Assembly: GCF_900114205.1 (NCBI RefSeq)
Contig: NZ_FOSH01000010.1
Location: forward strand, 43,157 to 107,156
From: Methylophaga sulfidovorans
GTDB lineage: Bacteria; Pseudomonadota; Gammaproteobacteria; Nitrosococcales; Methylophagaceae
Length of the DNA stretch: 64,000 nt
Reading direction: 5' to 3'
Shown: positions 9,233-20,500 of the stretch, in pieces
Numbering within the stretch: position 1 is the first letter of the stretch
Layout of the letters: each line of letters begins with the position of its first letter
Program-made: the position numbers and the translations under genes
The notes under the pieces: generated by a model
Told to the model about the DNA's origin: nothing
What the model saw: only the letters and a program-made list of their open reading frames with translations
Database searches by the model: none

Positions 9233-9677
9233 ATGATAGACAATACGGACGTTCTTAAAGAAATTTACACGCTGTCTCAAGCTGGCGTAACAGGAACGCT
9301 GTTCTGAATATCGGGCCTGCCATATTCTGCTTGAAAATGGCCGGGTAGTGGCCTTATCACATGGCTCTCTGCGCGGTGAACAAGTATTAAAACACTGGTT
9401 TAATCTGGAGATTGAACGTTATTCTTTTAAACCGAATCTCAGAATGCCATTAGCTGGACGAAGCTTTCTTGATGATGACACGGATATTTTCCGTTTTTTA
9501 AATGTGTCATTTGCTGAGCAAAAAAAGGCTGTTGTGAAACCTGTATCAGCAAGTAAAAAACGCATTTACCGTGGTGTTGAAATTGAGGAAACAGAAACCT
9601 TAGGCGAGTCTAATAAACCACGTGAAAAAGTGAAAAAGCCAGTACGCATCTACCGTGGACAGATTCTAGAAGACTAA
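9233..9677 (+). pseudogene. DUF4388-like small protein gene interrupted by an apparent +1 frameshift
   Basis: Two overlapping frames join into one plausible protein. Frame one, from the ATG at 9233, reads MIDNTDVLKEIYTLSQAGVT and on to GTLF before a TGA at 9305. Frame two is open from 9291 and reads SEYRACHILLENGRVVALSH then GSLRGEQVLKHWF and ends at 9677. Together they give the usual order of a DUF4388-type domain (LSQ..GTLF, then hydrophobic strand, ENGRVVAL). Frame two alone has no convincing start (a GTG at 9348 would cut the domain). The C-terminal part has two IYRG motifs (KKRIYRGVEI, PVRIYRGQIL). Either a recent lesion, a sequencing error, or programmed frameshifting at TTC-TGA. Confidence 0.5.
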
Positions 9678-9740
9678 CATCAGTAACAAGCACGCCAGAA
9701 AATCGGTATCATAAGCCGACTTTAACCTCTTCCAAATAAT

Positions 9741-11045
9741 ATGATGCTGACTATGAAATATACTCCAAGTGATTTTAATCCAGGTTTATGTGATTTTCTC
9801 GATGCTTCACCGACGCCGTATCATGCGGTTGCATCCATGCAGAGATTACTGGAAGACAATGGCTTTAAACAACTTAATGAAGCAGACAGTTGGGGGCAAC
9901 TGGATGCCGGTCAGTATTTTGTTATTCGTCAGGCATCGATTATTGCCTTTACATTAAACGGACAAGAATTAGTCAATTCCGGCATACGTATGGTCGGAGC
10001 ACATACGGACAGTCCTTGTCTGAAAGTCAAACCAAAGCCTGAAAAAGTGAAACAGACTTTGTTACAACTTGGCGTTGAAGTTTATGGCGGCGCCTTATTA
10101 AATCCGTGGTTCGACCGTGACTTATCGTTGGCTGGCAGAGTAAGTTACGAAAATGCACAAGGGCAGATTGAACAGGTCATTATCAATTTTAAAGACGCTA
10201 TTGCGACGATTCCGAGCTTAGCGATTCATCTGGATCGTGAGGTGAATCAAAATCGTAATATCAATCCGCAACTGCATTTACCACCGATTCTGGCGCAAGT
10301 TGATGATGGCGATAGCCTGGATTTTCGTGCATTACTGGAACAGCAATGTCGACAACAGTATCCGGACATCAATATCGGTCGTGTGCTGGATTATGAAATG
10401 TGTTTTTATGACACACAAAAAGCGGCTGTGATTGGTTTATCTGGTGATTTTATCAGCAGTGCCAGACTGGATAATTTGTTGAGCTGTTATATCGGTTTAC
10501 AAGCTTTACTGGCTGCTGATAAATCACGACCTGCCTTACTGGTCTGTAATGATCATGAAGAAGTGGGGAGTCAATCTGTCTCTGGCGCACAAGGCACATT
10601 CTTGCAGTCGGTATTGCAACGTCTTGCCATGAATAATGAAGCCTATCAACGTATGGTTGAACAATCGATGATGATATCGGCTGATAATGCGCATGCGATA
10701 CACCCAAATTATGCAGACAGACATGATGCGGAACATGGACCTTTATTGAACAAAGGTCCGGTTATTAAAACCAATGCTAACCAACGCTATGCGACAAGCA
10801 GTCAAACCAGTGCGATATTCAGACAATTGTGTGAGCAGAATAATGTGCCTGTGCAAGATTTTGTCGTCAGAACGGATATGGCCTGTGGTAGCACAATTGG
10901 GCCTATAACTTCATCGCATATTGGGGTGAAAACAATCGATATTGGCTTACCTACATTTGCCATGCACTCGATACGTGAATTAGCAGGTAGTCAGGATGCG
11001 GTGATGCTCTGTAAAGTGCTGACCGCCTATTTTAATCAAAAATAA
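9741..11045 (+). CDS. apeB: M18-family aminopeptidase (ApeB/DAP2-like)
   Basis: 434 aa, typical for bacterial M18 metalloaminopeptidases. Conserved zinc-site segments are all present: [12 protein letters not shown] at the N-terminus, [15 protein letters not shown] with the first His/Asp ligands, [15 protein letters not shown] with the catalytic and ligand glutamates, [17 protein letters not shown], and [12 protein letters not shown] at the C-terminus. It removes N-terminal residues, usually acidic or neutral, in the cytoplasm as a large oligomer. Start may be the ATG at 9741 or 9753; neither has a strong ribosome site. Confidence 0.93.
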   Translation: MMLTMKYTPSDFNPGLCDFLDASPTPYHAVASMQRLLEDNGFKQLNEADSWGQLDAGQYFVIRQASIIAFTLNGQELVNSGIRMVGAHTDSPCLKVKPKPEKVKQTLLQLGVEVYGGALLNPWFDRDLSLAGRVSYENAQGQIEQVIINFKDAIATIPSLAIHLDREVNQNRNINPQLHLPPILAQVDDGDSLDFRALLEQQCRQQYPDINIGRVLDYEMCFYDTQKAAVIGLSGDFISSARLDNLLSCYIGLQALLAADKSRPALLVCNDHEEVGSQSVSGAQGTFLQSVLQRLAMNNEAYQRMVEQSMMISADNAHAIHPNYADRHDAEHGPLLNKGPVIKTNANQRYATSSQTSAIFRQLCEQNNVPVQDFVVRTDMACGSTIGPITSSHIGVKTIDIGLPTFAMHSIRELAGSQDAVMLCKVLTAYFNQK

Positions 11046-11063
11046 TCTAGGAGTTTTTATTCT

Positions 11064-11348
11064 ATGGCTGAAACAGTAGACGAATTAACCGTTGAATATC
11101 ATGAAGGCGATACCATGACGGTTAAAGAGTTAGATAAAGTCATCTTAACCAAAGGTGCGTGGGCAACAGTCATGTTCCGTTATCAGGATCTTGATCGCAA
11201 AACAGGTGAGTTTGGTCCGGACAAATACACGATACGTCGTTATCAAAAACGTAATGGTGAATATAGCCAACGTTCCAAATTTAATATTTCCAGCCGTGAT
11301 CAAGCTTCGCAGATTATCAACGCATTAACTAAATGGACCGATGAATAA
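11064..11348 (+). CDS. Small conserved hypothetical protein
   Basis: 94 aa, acidic N-terminus, then KELDKVILTKGAWATVMFRY, TIRRYQKRNGEY and SKFNISSRDQASQI. This block (KGAWATVMF...IRRY...SKFNIS) recurs in small conserved bacterial proteins that I recall only as hypothetical. No membrane segment or catalytic motif. TAGGAG precedes the ATG. The DUF445 gene starts 8 nt before its stop, so the two are probably translationally coupled. Confidence 0.75.
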   Translation: MAETVDELTVEYHEGDTMTVKELDKVILTKGAWATVMFRYQDLDRKTGEFGPDKYTIRRYQKRNGEYSQRSKFNISSRDQASQIINALTKWTDE

Positions 11349-12063
11349 GAGTTTAATTACCCATCTTGTTGCGGCAACATTTGTCGCTACTGGTTTATTT
11401 ATTGATTCACCAGCCTCAAAGGCCATTCTGGCAACAGGTTTATTTGCACTGGCTGGTAGCCTGACCAACTGGATAGCGATTCATATGCTATTCGAAAAAG
11501 TGCCAGGGCTGTATGGCTCTGGTGTGGTGGTTGAGCGCTTTGCTGAGTTTAAGGCCGCTATTCATAACTTAGTGATGCAACAATTTTTTAGTAAAGACAA
11601 TGTGGATCGTTTTTTAGCTGAACTGGTTGCAGACAATGCCAAACATCCGCTGGATTTTTCGGATGTGATTGAGAATACTGACTTAGAGCCAGTCTACGAT
11701 AGCCTTGTTACTACGATAATGGAGTCTTCATTTGGCAGTATGTTATCAATGTTTGGTGGTAAGTCTGCCTTAGAACCATTACGTGAGCCTTTTATTAAAA
11801 AAATGACGCGCTCTCTGGATGATATTGCTCATAGCGATTCATTTCAGCAAAGCGTTCGTTCAAAGCTGAATAGTCATGCCGTGTTTGATGATATTCATTT
11901 GCAGATTGAACATATTGTCGAATCACGCCTTGAAGAACTGACGCCACAAATGGTGAAAACCATTGTTCAGGACATGATTCGTACCCATTTAGGCTGGCTG
12001 GTTGTCTGGGGTGGGGTGTTTGGCGGCTTAATTGGTTTTATTACCAGCTTTTTACCCGTGTAG
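11341..12063 (+). CDS. DUF445 family membrane protein
   Basis: 240 aa with a transmembrane helix at each end: about residues 10-45 (HLVAATFVATGLFI and ATGLFALAGSLTNWIAIHML) and the C-terminal VVWGGVFGGLIGFITSFLPV. The central region is soluble and helical. The segment TNWIAIHMLFEKVPGLYGSG is diagnostic of DUF445. Inner membrane, role unknown. Overlaps the preceding gene by 8 nt and abuts the methyltransferase gene. Confidence 0.88.
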   Translation: MNKSLITHLVAATFVATGLFIDSPASKAILATGLFALAGSLTNWIAIHMLFEKVPGLYGSGVVVERFAEFKAAIHNLVMQQFFSKDNVDRFLAELVADNAKHPLDFSDVIENTDLEPVYDSLVTTIMESSFGSMLSMFGGKSALEPLREPFIKKMTRSLDDIAHSDSFQQSVRSKLNSHAVFDDIHLQIEHIVESRLEELTPQMVKTIVQDMIRTHLGWLVVWGGVFGGLIGFITSFLPV

Positions 12064-12708
12064 ATGAGCGTTATTTGTCCGCTGTGCCAGCATCAGGCCA
12101 GTGTTTTTTATCACTTTAAACAACGTTTGTATCATCAATGTCAGTTTTGTTATGGCATTTTCATGGATCCGGCTTTATGGCCGGATCGTGAATCAGAGCA
12201 GCAGCGTTATCTTGAACATTTAAATGATGTGGAAGATAAGCGCTTCCAACAGTTTGTTTCCCCGATTACCCAGCGCGTTCAGCAGTTTTTTAAACCTCAG
12301 CATCAGGGACTCGATTTCGGTGCAGGTCATGCGCCGGTTATCACGCATGTATTACATCAGTTAGGTTTTACCATCTCAGCCTATGATCCCTTATTTTTTA
12401 ATGATGCTGTGCTGTTAAAACAGCAGTATGACTATATTTGTAGTTGTGAAGTGATTGAGCATTTCCATCAACCGGCTGACAGTTTTGCTGTGCTCAGAGA
12501 TCGTTTAAAGTCGGGCGGGCGACTCTTTTGTATGACGGAAATCTATCATGAGGGGATCGATTTTCATCGCTGGAATTATAAAAACGACCCAACGCATGTA
12601 TTCATTTATCACCGTAACACTATTAGCTATATAGCTGATAAATATGGATTTAAACAGGTAGAAATTGACGGTCGATTAATTCATTTCCAAGCTAATAGTT
12701 CGATATAA
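12064..12708 (+). CDS. Class I SAM-dependent methyltransferase with N-terminal Cys motif
   Basis: 214 aa. The N-terminus has CPLCQH and CQFCYG, a likely zinc ribbon of the kind found in several small-molecule methyltransferases. SAM-binding motif I is GLDFGAGHAPVI near residue 82; motif IV-like segment is ICSCEVIEHFHQP near residue 125, followed by LRDRLKSGGRLFCMTE. The EVIEHF signature places it in the Methyltransf_11/23 group. Substrate unknown. It starts immediately after the DUF445 stop, and its 3' end overlaps convergent yigZ by 17 nt. Confidence 0.82.
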   Translation: MSVICPLCQHQASVFYHFKQRLYHQCQFCYGIFMDPALWPDRESEQQRYLEHLNDVEDKRFQQFVSPITQRVQQFFKPQHQGLDFGAGHAPVITHVLHQLGFTISAYDPLFFNDAVLLKQQYDYICSCEVIEHFHQPADSFAVLRDRLKSGGRLFCMTEIYHEGIDFHRWNYKNDPTHVFIYHRNTISYIADKYGFKQVEIDGRLIHFQANSSI

Positions 12709-13276
12709 ATTGTTGGCGGATAGCCTGTTGGTGTTTTGCTGGTAAAACAATAGTGACGGCGACTTTATCGGTAAAGTTTTGATCGATGATTTCCCCGCGT
12801 AATTGCTTGAGCTGATATTCCAATAGCTGAAGTTGTGAGTAATCAATCTCCAAAGTCATTTCTGCCATTTCTACCCACTTAACAATATTCGCTTCGGCAA
12901 TCGCTTGTTTTGCGGCAGCGCCATAAGCTCGGGTAAGACCACCAGTACCCAGTTTGATACCGCCAAAATAACGGATCACGCCAATCACTGTATTGATAAG
13001 ATCTTGTCCTTCTAATGGTGCAAGTATCGGGCGGCCTGCGGTGCCTGAGGGTTCACCTGCATCATGAAATCGCTCCGTCAAAAATCCTTCTGGTTGGCGG
13101 ATACGCCAGGCAAAGGCAAGATGATTAGCCTGAGGATGTTGTCGTGCCAGCTGACCTAATTTACGTAGAGCATCATCTTCACTCTGGCAGGGCATGATAA
13201 CGCCAATAAATCGTGATTTTTTTATTTCATATTCCACTTCAGTGGTGGTTTCAACGGTGTAAAATTCTGTGGCCAT
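12692..13276 (-). CDS. yigZ: YigZ/IMPACT family protein
   Basis: 194 aa from the ATG at 13276, chosen to match the E. coli YigZ start and length (about 205 aa). The UPF0029 N-domain reads EIKKSRFIGVIMPC, then HPQANHLAFAWRI, DAGEPSGTAGRPIL and VIRYFGGIKLGTGGLTRAYG, all hallmark segments. A ferredoxin-like C-domain follows. The IMPACT family is linked to translational control in eukaryotes; the bacterial role is unclear. Divergent from rapA. Confidence 0.92.
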   Translation of the reverse strand: MATEFYTVETTTEVEYEIKKSRFIGVIMPCQSEDDALRKLGQLARQHPQANHLAFAWRIRQPEGFLTERFHDAGEPSGTAGRPILAPLEGQDLINTVIGVIRYFGGIKLGTGGLTRAYGAAAKQAIAEANIVKWVEMAEMTLEIDYSQLQLLEYQLKQLRGEIIDQNFTDKVAVTIVLPAKHQQAIRQQFISNY

Positions 13277-13462
13277 TAATACAGGGCTATAGGAAAAAAC
13301 AAGCCAACAATTTACCATATCGTGCCTAACAACATTTTTATCGTTATGGCTGGGTGTAAAAATTCGTCTAAATACAGACGTGCTAATTGAGATAAATAAG
13401 CGAGCACTTTGAGTAATGATAGATGTTGAACAAAACACAAAGAAATTACGGAGCAAACCACA

Positions 13463-16312
13463 TTGTCAGATAGTGCATTTATCGTAGGCCAGCGCTGGGT
13501 CAGTAATAGTGAAGCAGAACTGGGTCTGGGTATCATTCAGGAAAGCAGCGGACGTCGTATTGAAGTATTTTTTCCTGCAGCAGCAGAGAGTCGTTTTTAT
13601 GCTGCCGATAATGCGCCATTGAGCCGGGTTATCTATTCTGAAGGTGACAAAGTCAGCACTCGCGAGGATGTGAGTTTTGTCATTAGTGCCGTGCAGCCTT
13701 TTAATGGTTGTTATATCTATCAGGGTGATACTGACGCTGGCGAAGCTATTAGTATCCATGAAATGGATCTTGATAGTCGTGTGCACTTTAATCAGCCGCA
13801 GGACCGTTTTTTTGCCGGACAGGTTGATAAAAACAGTCAGTTTGAATTACGTGCTAAAACCCTGAACTACCAGCATGAACTGGTGAAATCACCGATATAT
13901 GGTTTGTTGGGCGGACGTGTCCAACTCTTACCTCACCAACTTTATATCGCCCAGCAAGTCGCGCAGCGTTTTGCTCCACGAGTGTTATTAGCCGATGAGG
14001 TAGGGCTCGGGAAAACCATCGAAGCTGGTTTGATTTTGCATAAACAAGTTTTATCAGGTCAGGTGAGACGTGCACTTATCGTGGTGCCAGATGCCTTATT
14101 GCATCAATGGCTGGTTGAAATGCTACGCCGCTTTAATCTGACATTTACCTTGATTGATCATGAGCGACATGAAGCACTTAAAGAGCTGGATGAAGGTAAC
14201 CCCTTTGACAGTGCACAATTTGTTCTGTGTGGTTTGAATGACATATTAGCTAACCCACAAATGCAAGTGGATATATTGTCAGCACAATGGGATATGTTAA
14301 TTGTGGATGAAGCGCATCATCTGGAATGGTCACCGCAACAATCAAGTGAAGGTTATCAGCTGATAGAAACGCTGGCAGCACAAATTCCTGCATTACTACT
14401 GCTAACCGCTACACCGGAACAATTAGGTATCGAAAGCCATTTTGCGCGGCTACGTCTATTAGATTCAGATAAGTTTTATGATTTTGATGCGTTTGTGAAA
14501 CAGGAAGCCGCATATCAACCAGTCAGTGAATTAATTGAACAGCTTGATGCCGCTGAAAGCTGGGCACAATTATCAACCGCACAGCAGTCACAGCTTAAAG
14601 AGTTCATTGATGAGGTTTTATTTGAGCAATTGAGCTCTGAAGAACAGTTCACAGCTGCTAAAGTTGATGTGATCCAGCAATTGCTCGACAGACATGGTAC
14701 TGGTCGGGTTCTGTACAGAAATACCCGTGATGTAGTCAAAGGGTTCCCTAACCGTATTCTTCACCAATATGAATTACCTCTTCCAGACGCGTTGGTCGGT
14801 GAAGATGTGAGTCATATTATTCTGCCAGAGCAGCATTTTAGTGAGGCGGACTGGTTAAAAAATGATAGCCGTGTGAGCTGGCTGGTTGATTTCTTAAAAG
14901 CGCATCGTGATGACAAGATTTTGATTATCTGCGCGCAAGCCGACACTGCACAGCAACTTGAGAACTATCTTAATATTAATCAAGGCATACGTTCAGCTGT
15001 ATTCCATGAAGGTTTAAGCCTGGTGAATCGTGATCGTGCAGCGGCCTATTTTGCTGATGATGAAGAAGGCGCTCAATGTCTTGTCTGTTCTGAAATTGGC
15101 AGTGAAGGGCGTAACTTCCAGTTTTCGCATCATCTTGTGTTATTTGATTTACCGGTAAATCCGGATTTACTGGAACAGCGTATCGGTCGTTTGGATCGTA
15201 TCGGTCAACATCATGATGTGCATATTCATGTGCCGTTTTATATGGGCACAGCACAATCTGTGTTATTGCATTGGTATCACGACGGAATGAATGCATTTGA
15301 ACAGGTTTTGGCTGCAGGACAACGTATTGCCGGAGAAACCAAACAAGCACTGCAAGCTGCGATGGCAGAACCTGGAAATAAGAAAGCATTAGACACATTA
15401 ATAAAACAAACAAAACAAGTGACAGAGCAAACACTGGCTGAATTACAGTCTGGTCGTCACCGTTTGCTGGAACGTCATTCTTATAATGAATCACATGCTG
15501 AATATGTGGTGGGTGAAGTTGAGTCGCTGTCACGTTCGCTGGAACTAGCAGGTTTTATGGATGATGTCTTTGATGCCTTTGGTGTGGATCAACAACCTCA
15601 TAGCACCGATAGCATTATTATCGAGCCTGGCACTCATATGCAGACACAGTTCCCTGAGTTGCCAGATGAAGGCCTAACGGCTACTTATCAGCGCCATAAA
15701 GCCTTAGGGCGTGAAGATATGACATTCCTGACCTGGGAACACCCCATGGTGCTGGGTGCTATCGATATGGTGTTAAATAGTGAGCTAGGTAATAGCGCTT
15801 TTTGTACACTGGCAACAGATGAGGTGAAAGCAGGCAGTCTTTTACTTGAAGCAATATTTGTAATGAGAACAGTGTCTGAGCGTGACTTACAGATTCAGCG
15901 TTTTATTTCTGAAAGCCATATCAGGCTGGTCGTTGATGAGCGTGGTAAACAGTACCAAACACTGTTCGAAGAGCAGGACTTTAATAAGATGGCAGGGCGT
16001 ATTCCACGTGCCACTGCACAAGAACTGATTCGTCATGCCCGTGGCCCGGTGGAAAACTTACTAGGACAAGCCAAAAAAGCAGTTGCTAATATAGAACAGA
16101 CGCTTAAACAAGAAGCGTTGAACAATATGAACAACGAATTGGAACAAGAGTATCAACGCCTCAGCGCGCTGGCGAAGGTCAATCCAAATATACGACCACA
16201 AGAGTTGGATTACCTGAAGCAACGTCAAGATAAGTTGAATAGCGGTATTCAGTCAGCTTCATTATCACTGGATGCCATCAGGGTTGCTATAGTGACGGAA
16301 CCCACTAACTAA
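13463..16312 (+). CDS. rapA: RNA polymerase-associated SWI2/SNF2 ATPase RapA
   Basis: 949 aa. The start is a TTG at 13463 with ACGGAG 9 nt upstream; the protein then opens SDSAFIVGQRWVSNSEAELG, aligning with E. coli RapA. Tandem N-terminal Tudor-like domains are followed by the SNF2 core: LLADEVGLGKTIEAGLIL (Walker A), IVDEAHHLEWS (DEAH box), LLLTATPEQLG (motif III), then the helicase C lobe with SEIGSEGRNFQFSHH and EQRIGRLDRIGQ (motif VI). RapA recycles RNA polymerase from stalled post-termination complexes. An RND adaptor gene follows after only 16 nt. Confidence 0.96.
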   Translation: MSDSAFIVGQRWVSNSEAELGLGIIQESSGRRIEVFFPAAAESRFYAADNAPLSRVIYSEGDKVSTREDVSFVISAVQPFNGCYIYQGDTDAGEAISIHEMDLDSRVHFNQPQDRFFAGQVDKNSQFELRAKTLNYQHELVKSPIYGLLGGRVQLLPHQLYIAQQVAQRFAPRVLLADEVGLGKTIEAGLILHKQVLSGQVRRALIVVPDALLHQWLVEMLRRFNLTFTLIDHERHEALKELDEGNPFDSAQFVLCGLNDILANPQMQVDILSAQWDMLIVDEAHHLEWSPQQSSEGYQLIETLAAQIPALLLLTATPEQLGIESHFARLRLLDSDKFYDFDAFVKQEAAYQPVSELIEQLDAAESWAQLSTAQQSQLKEFIDEVLFEQLSSEEQFTAAKVDVIQQLLDRHGTGRVLYRNTRDVVKGFPNRILHQYELPLPDALVGEDVSHIILPEQHFSEADWLKNDSRVSWLVDFLKAHRDDKILIICAQADTAQQLENYLNINQGIRSAVFHEGLSLVNRDRAAAYFADDEEGAQCLVCSEIGSEGRNFQFSHHLVLFDLPVNPDLLEQRIGRLDRIGQHHDVHIHVPFYMGTAQSVLLHWYHDGMNAFEQVLAAGQRIAGETKQALQAAMAEPGNKKALDTLIKQTKQVTEQTLAELQSGRHRLLERHSYNESHAEYVVGEVESLSRSLELAGFMDDVFDAFGVDQQPHSTDSIIIEPGTHMQTQFPELPDEGLTATYQRHKALGREDMTFLTWEHPMVLGAIDMVLNSELGNSAFCTLATDEVKAGSLLLEAIFVMRTVSERDLQIQRFISESHIRLVVDERGKQYQTLFEEQDFNKMAGRIPRATAQELIRHARGPVENLLGQAKKAVANIEQTLKQEALNNMNNELEQEYQRLSALAKVNPNIRPQELDYLKQRQDKLNSGIQSASLSLDAIRVAIVTEPTN

Positions 16313-16328
16313 AGAGACTGAAACCAGG

Positions 16329-17567
16329 ATGGTCAAGCTTAAAAAATTTTTATTACCCGTTTTAATTCTTGGTCTGACCATTCTGATTGTCGTGGTGCTT
16401 ATTGCTACTAAACCAAAAGCCACGCCAAAGGATACTCAGCAAAAAGCCTGGCTGGTCAATGCTGTATCCGCCGAAATAACCACTGTTAGTCCTCAAATCA
16501 CGGTATATGGTCGTATTGAAACTCCTCGCGATGCCACGCTAAAAGCGGCTGTCGAAGCCGATGTTGAGCATGTTCTGGTGTTAGAAGGTGAAACAGTGAC
16601 TCAGGGAGAGTTACTGCTGCAACTGGATAAAACAGACGTTGAATTAATAAAACAACAGCGTCAGGCTGATGTAGAGGAGATCACGGCTTCAATTGCGAAT
16701 GAAAATGTCCGCTATCAACGTGATCTCACATTATTAGAAAATCAAAAACAACTTGTTAAGCTGGCTGATAAAGCGGTTCAACGTGCGAAAAAACTGGAAC
16801 AAAATAAATTAACCTCAGCAGCAGCCTTAGATGAGTCTTCGGCCGCTTATCAGCAACAAGTGCTGGCACAAAAGCAGTTACAAAATGATATTGCTGAGCA
16901 TCCATCGCGCTTAGCTCAGTTACAGGCCTCTAAAAAACGGGCCGAAGCCTTGCTCAAGCAGAGTGAAGTCAATCTGGAACGTACGGATATCAGAGCACCG
17001 TTTGCTAGCCGGGTAGCTAAGTTAAATGTTGCCGTGGGTGATCGCGTCAGGCCCGGTGATAGTCTGATTAATGTATACGACTTCAATAATCTGGAAGTGC
17101 GTGCTCAGATTCCGGGACGTTACAGTCAACAAATCCGGCAAATGATGCAGCACAATCAGCAGATTCTGGCGACAGCGAAAATTGATAATGAACTCGTCAA
17201 GCTCGAGCTGAAACGCCTTTCCGGTGAAGTACGGCTTGATAGCGGTGGCGTTGATGGCTTATTTCGTCTAGTAACTCATCCCGATAACTTAGCGCTCGGC
17301 ACTTTTGTTGAGCTGCAATTGCAATTGTCCGAACAGCACAATGTGATTGAACTGCCATTTAGTGCTTTATATGGTTTGGATCGTGTCTATCTGATTAAAG
17401 ATGGACACTTAAAAGCCATCACCATAGAACGAGTAGGGGAAGTGGTGGGTAAAGATAATCAGCATCGTCTATTAATCAGAAGTGACGAGATTCATAACGG
17501 TGATTTAATTGTTACTACACAACTCCCCAACGCGATCACTGGTTTAGCGGTTGAGACCGAGCTGTGA
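16329..17567 (+). CDS. RND efflux periplasmic adaptor (membrane fusion protein)
   Basis: 412 aa. An N-terminal membrane anchor (FLLPVLILGLTILIVVVLIA) is followed by a barrel-sandwich lipoyl half (HVLVLEGETVTQGELLLQLD), a long coiled-coil hairpin (about residues 115-215), the second lipoyl half (DIRAPFASRVAKLNVAVGDR) and beta-barrel/membrane-proximal domains. The stop overlaps the GTG of the permease by 4 nt, so they form one transport unit. It would link the permease to an outer-membrane channel; the TolC-family gene at 20.8 kb is the nearest. Substrate unknown. Confidence 0.88.
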   Translation: MVKLKKFLLPVLILGLTILIVVVLIATKPKATPKDTQQKAWLVNAVSAEITTVSPQITVYGRIETPRDATLKAAVEADVEHVLVLEGETVTQGELLLQLDKTDVELIKQQRQADVEEITASIANENVRYQRDLTLLENQKQLVKLADKAVQRAKKLEQNKLTSAAALDESSAAYQQQVLAQKQLQNDIAEHPSRLAQLQASKKRAEALLKQSEVNLERTDIRAPFASRVAKLNVAVGDRVRPGDSLINVYDFNNLEVRAQIPGRYSQQIRQMMQHNQQILATAKIDNELVKLELKRLSGEVRLDSGGVDGLFRLVTHPDNLALGTFVELQLQLSEQHNVIELPFSALYGLDRVYLIKDGHLKAITIERVGEVVGKDNQHRLLIRSDEIHNGDLIVTTQLPNAITGLAVETEL

Positions 17568-20500
17568 GTTCTCCCGCCCATCGCAAAGATATTATTGGCA
17601 TTTTTGCTCAACATAAGGTTGCTGCCAACCTGTTGATGCTGATGATGCTGATCGGTGGTTTTGTTTCATTGAGCAAACTCAATACACAATTTTTCCCTAA
17701 CTTTGCCTTGGATGTCATCACAGTTAGTGTTGTCTGGCGCGGTGCCAGTGCAGAAGATGTGGAAGACTCTCTGACCAGCCGTATTGAGCAAGAGCTTCGT
17801 ACTATCGATTATGTCGATAAGATGACCTCAACCTCATCTTATGGCTCGTCATTAGTCAGATTGGAATTTGATGAAGGCACGGACATGGGGCCTGCGCTTG
17901 ATCAGGTAAAAGATCATGTAGCACGACTCAGAAACCTGCCTAAAGATTCTGAAACACCGGAAATCAGCATTGCAACACGCTATGACAATGTAGCCAGATT
18001 ACTGGTCACCACGGATGGACATTTAGACGAATTACGTGGCTTAGTACATCAAATCGAACATGAGCTGCTTGATGCAGGCATTTCACGTGTCACTATTACC
18101 GGATTACCGGATGAAGAAATGGCGATTAAAGTCAGTACGTCTACTTTAGAGTCATTAGGCTTAAGTTTTGGTGATGTCAGTCAACGTGTTGCTGATCAAA
18201 GTCAGGATTTACCTGCTGGTGAGATTGGTAACGCTGAAACGACACGACAAATTCGTAGCCTGGATCAACGCCGGGATGCTGATGCCTTCGGCAATATCTC
18301 ATTAAAAAGTGATTATCAGGGGCGGCGTTTACTGATTAATGATGTCGCTGATGTAGAACGGCGAGCTATGCGTGATCAGGTAAAAGTGTTTTATCACGGG
18401 AAACCTGCCGTTGAGATTGCACTGCAACGTACAGAAAATGCCGATGCACTTGAATCTGCAAGAATTATGGAAAACTGGCTGGAACAGGCCAGACCGAGCT
18501 TGCCCAAGGGTGTCGATATCCGCGTTTATGACGCCAGTTGGTCATTGATTCAGGAGCGTATTAATTTGCTACTGAGTAACGGTCTTAGTGGTTTATTACT
18601 GGTATTGGCAATTCTTTTCCTGTTTTTGCATGGCCGAGTCGCTTTTTGGGTAGCCGTCGGAATTCCAGTTTCCTTTATGGCGGCATTAACCGTGTTGTAT
18701 GTGCTCGGCGGCAGCATCAATATGATCAGCTTGTTTGCTTTGATCATGGCGCTGGGCATTATTGTTGATGATGCAATCGTTGTTGGCGAAGATGCTCTAT
18801 CTCATTACCAAAGTGGCGAACGCTCTTTATTAGCCGCAGAGGGCGGTGCTCGACGCATGTTGGCTCCGGTGATTTCATCCTCATTAACCACCATTGCCGC
18901 CTTCCTGCCTTTGATGTTAATCAGTGGTATTATTGGAAATATTCTGTTTGACATTCCCTTTGTGGTGATTTGTGTCATCATTGCTTCTCTTGTGGAAAGT
19001 TTTCTTATACTTCCCGGTCACTTACGTCATACTTTTCATACAATGCATCATGCTGATCCGGGTTGCTTAAGACGATGGTTAGATGAAAAATTTGATCATT
19101 TTCGTGAGCAGTTTTTCAGGCCTTTAGTCAGTATGGCTGTAAAAAATAGTGGTGTGACGATCAGTCTTACACTGGCTTTATTGATCATTTCAATTAGCCT
19201 GCTGGCCAGTGGCAGAATCTTATTTAACTTCTTTCCATCTCCGGAAGGCACTACGATTACCGCCAATGTCCGCTTTGTTGCCGGTACGCCTAAGAAAGAT
19301 GTTGAACAGTTTCTGCAAAATATCAATCTGGCACTGGATAAAGCCGAAGCAGATTATGATCAAAAGATTGTCAAAATGGCAGTCACCCGACTTGGAAGTG
19401 CTTCATCTGCAAACTCTAATTTGAGCAGCAGTCAATCGGATGAACGTTTTGGCTCAGTTCAACTGGAGATGATATCGCCTGACAAACGCGATATCAGAAA
19501 CAAAGATTTTATTAATGATTGGCGTAAATACATTATCTTACCACCGGGGATTGAGACATTTACTATCAGTGAAGCACGTGGTGGGCCGCCTGGAAGCGAT
19601 ATTGATATTCGTTTGAGTGGTGCTCCGGCACAGCAATTAAAAAAAGCCGCACATGAAGTAGCTGAGCGATTAAAAAACTATACGGGTGTCAGTGCCATTG
19701 AAGATGATATGCCCTATGGACAGGAACAATTGATTTACCGGATAAAAGGCCAGGGTGAAGTGCTTGGTTTAACGGTAGAGAATGTGGGGCGTCAGTTACG
19801 AGCTGCGTTTGATGGACAGTTAGTTCAGATTTTTCAGGATGGTGATGATGAGGTTGAAGTCCGTGTCATGTTGCCTGATGCAGAGCGTAATACCCTGGCA
19901 ACATTAGAGAACTTTATGTTGCGTTTGCCGAATGGCGGCAGTGCACCTTTATCCAGTGTGGTCGACTTTGAGTCGCGTCGGGGTTTTGATGTGCTCAGGC
20001 ATACCGAAAGTCAGTTGGCAATACATATCACTGCATCAGTTGATTCTGTGGTGAATAACAATAATGTCATTTTGGACGATATGAAAAAGGCTTTTTTACC
20101 TGAAATATCCTCTAAATACGGTGTAAAAATTGGCTATGAAGGCCGAGCAGAAGAGCAAGCCGACACCATGTCTGATATGGCGCAAGGCACATTACTGGCA
20201 TTTGTCATGATTTATCTGGTTCTGGCATGGGTATTTTCATCCTATGGTTGGCCGTTGGTAGTAATGGCGGCAATTCCATTTGGTTTAATTGGTGCCTTAA
20301 TTGGTCACTGGTTATTGGGTATTGATCTGACCATTTTGTCTTTGTTTGGTATTTTTGGCTTATCTGGCATTGTTGTGAATGATTCGATCATTCTGGTGAC
20401 ATTTTTTAAACAATTAACGGAGTCCGGAACGCCAACACAGCAAGCGATTATTGAAGCCTCGGTTCAACGTTTACGTGCGGTTTTACTGACCTCACTTACC

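Noticed and set aside
14976..15533. 185-codon antisense frame
   Set aside because: Fully inside rapA on the other strand; a shadow of its codon bias.
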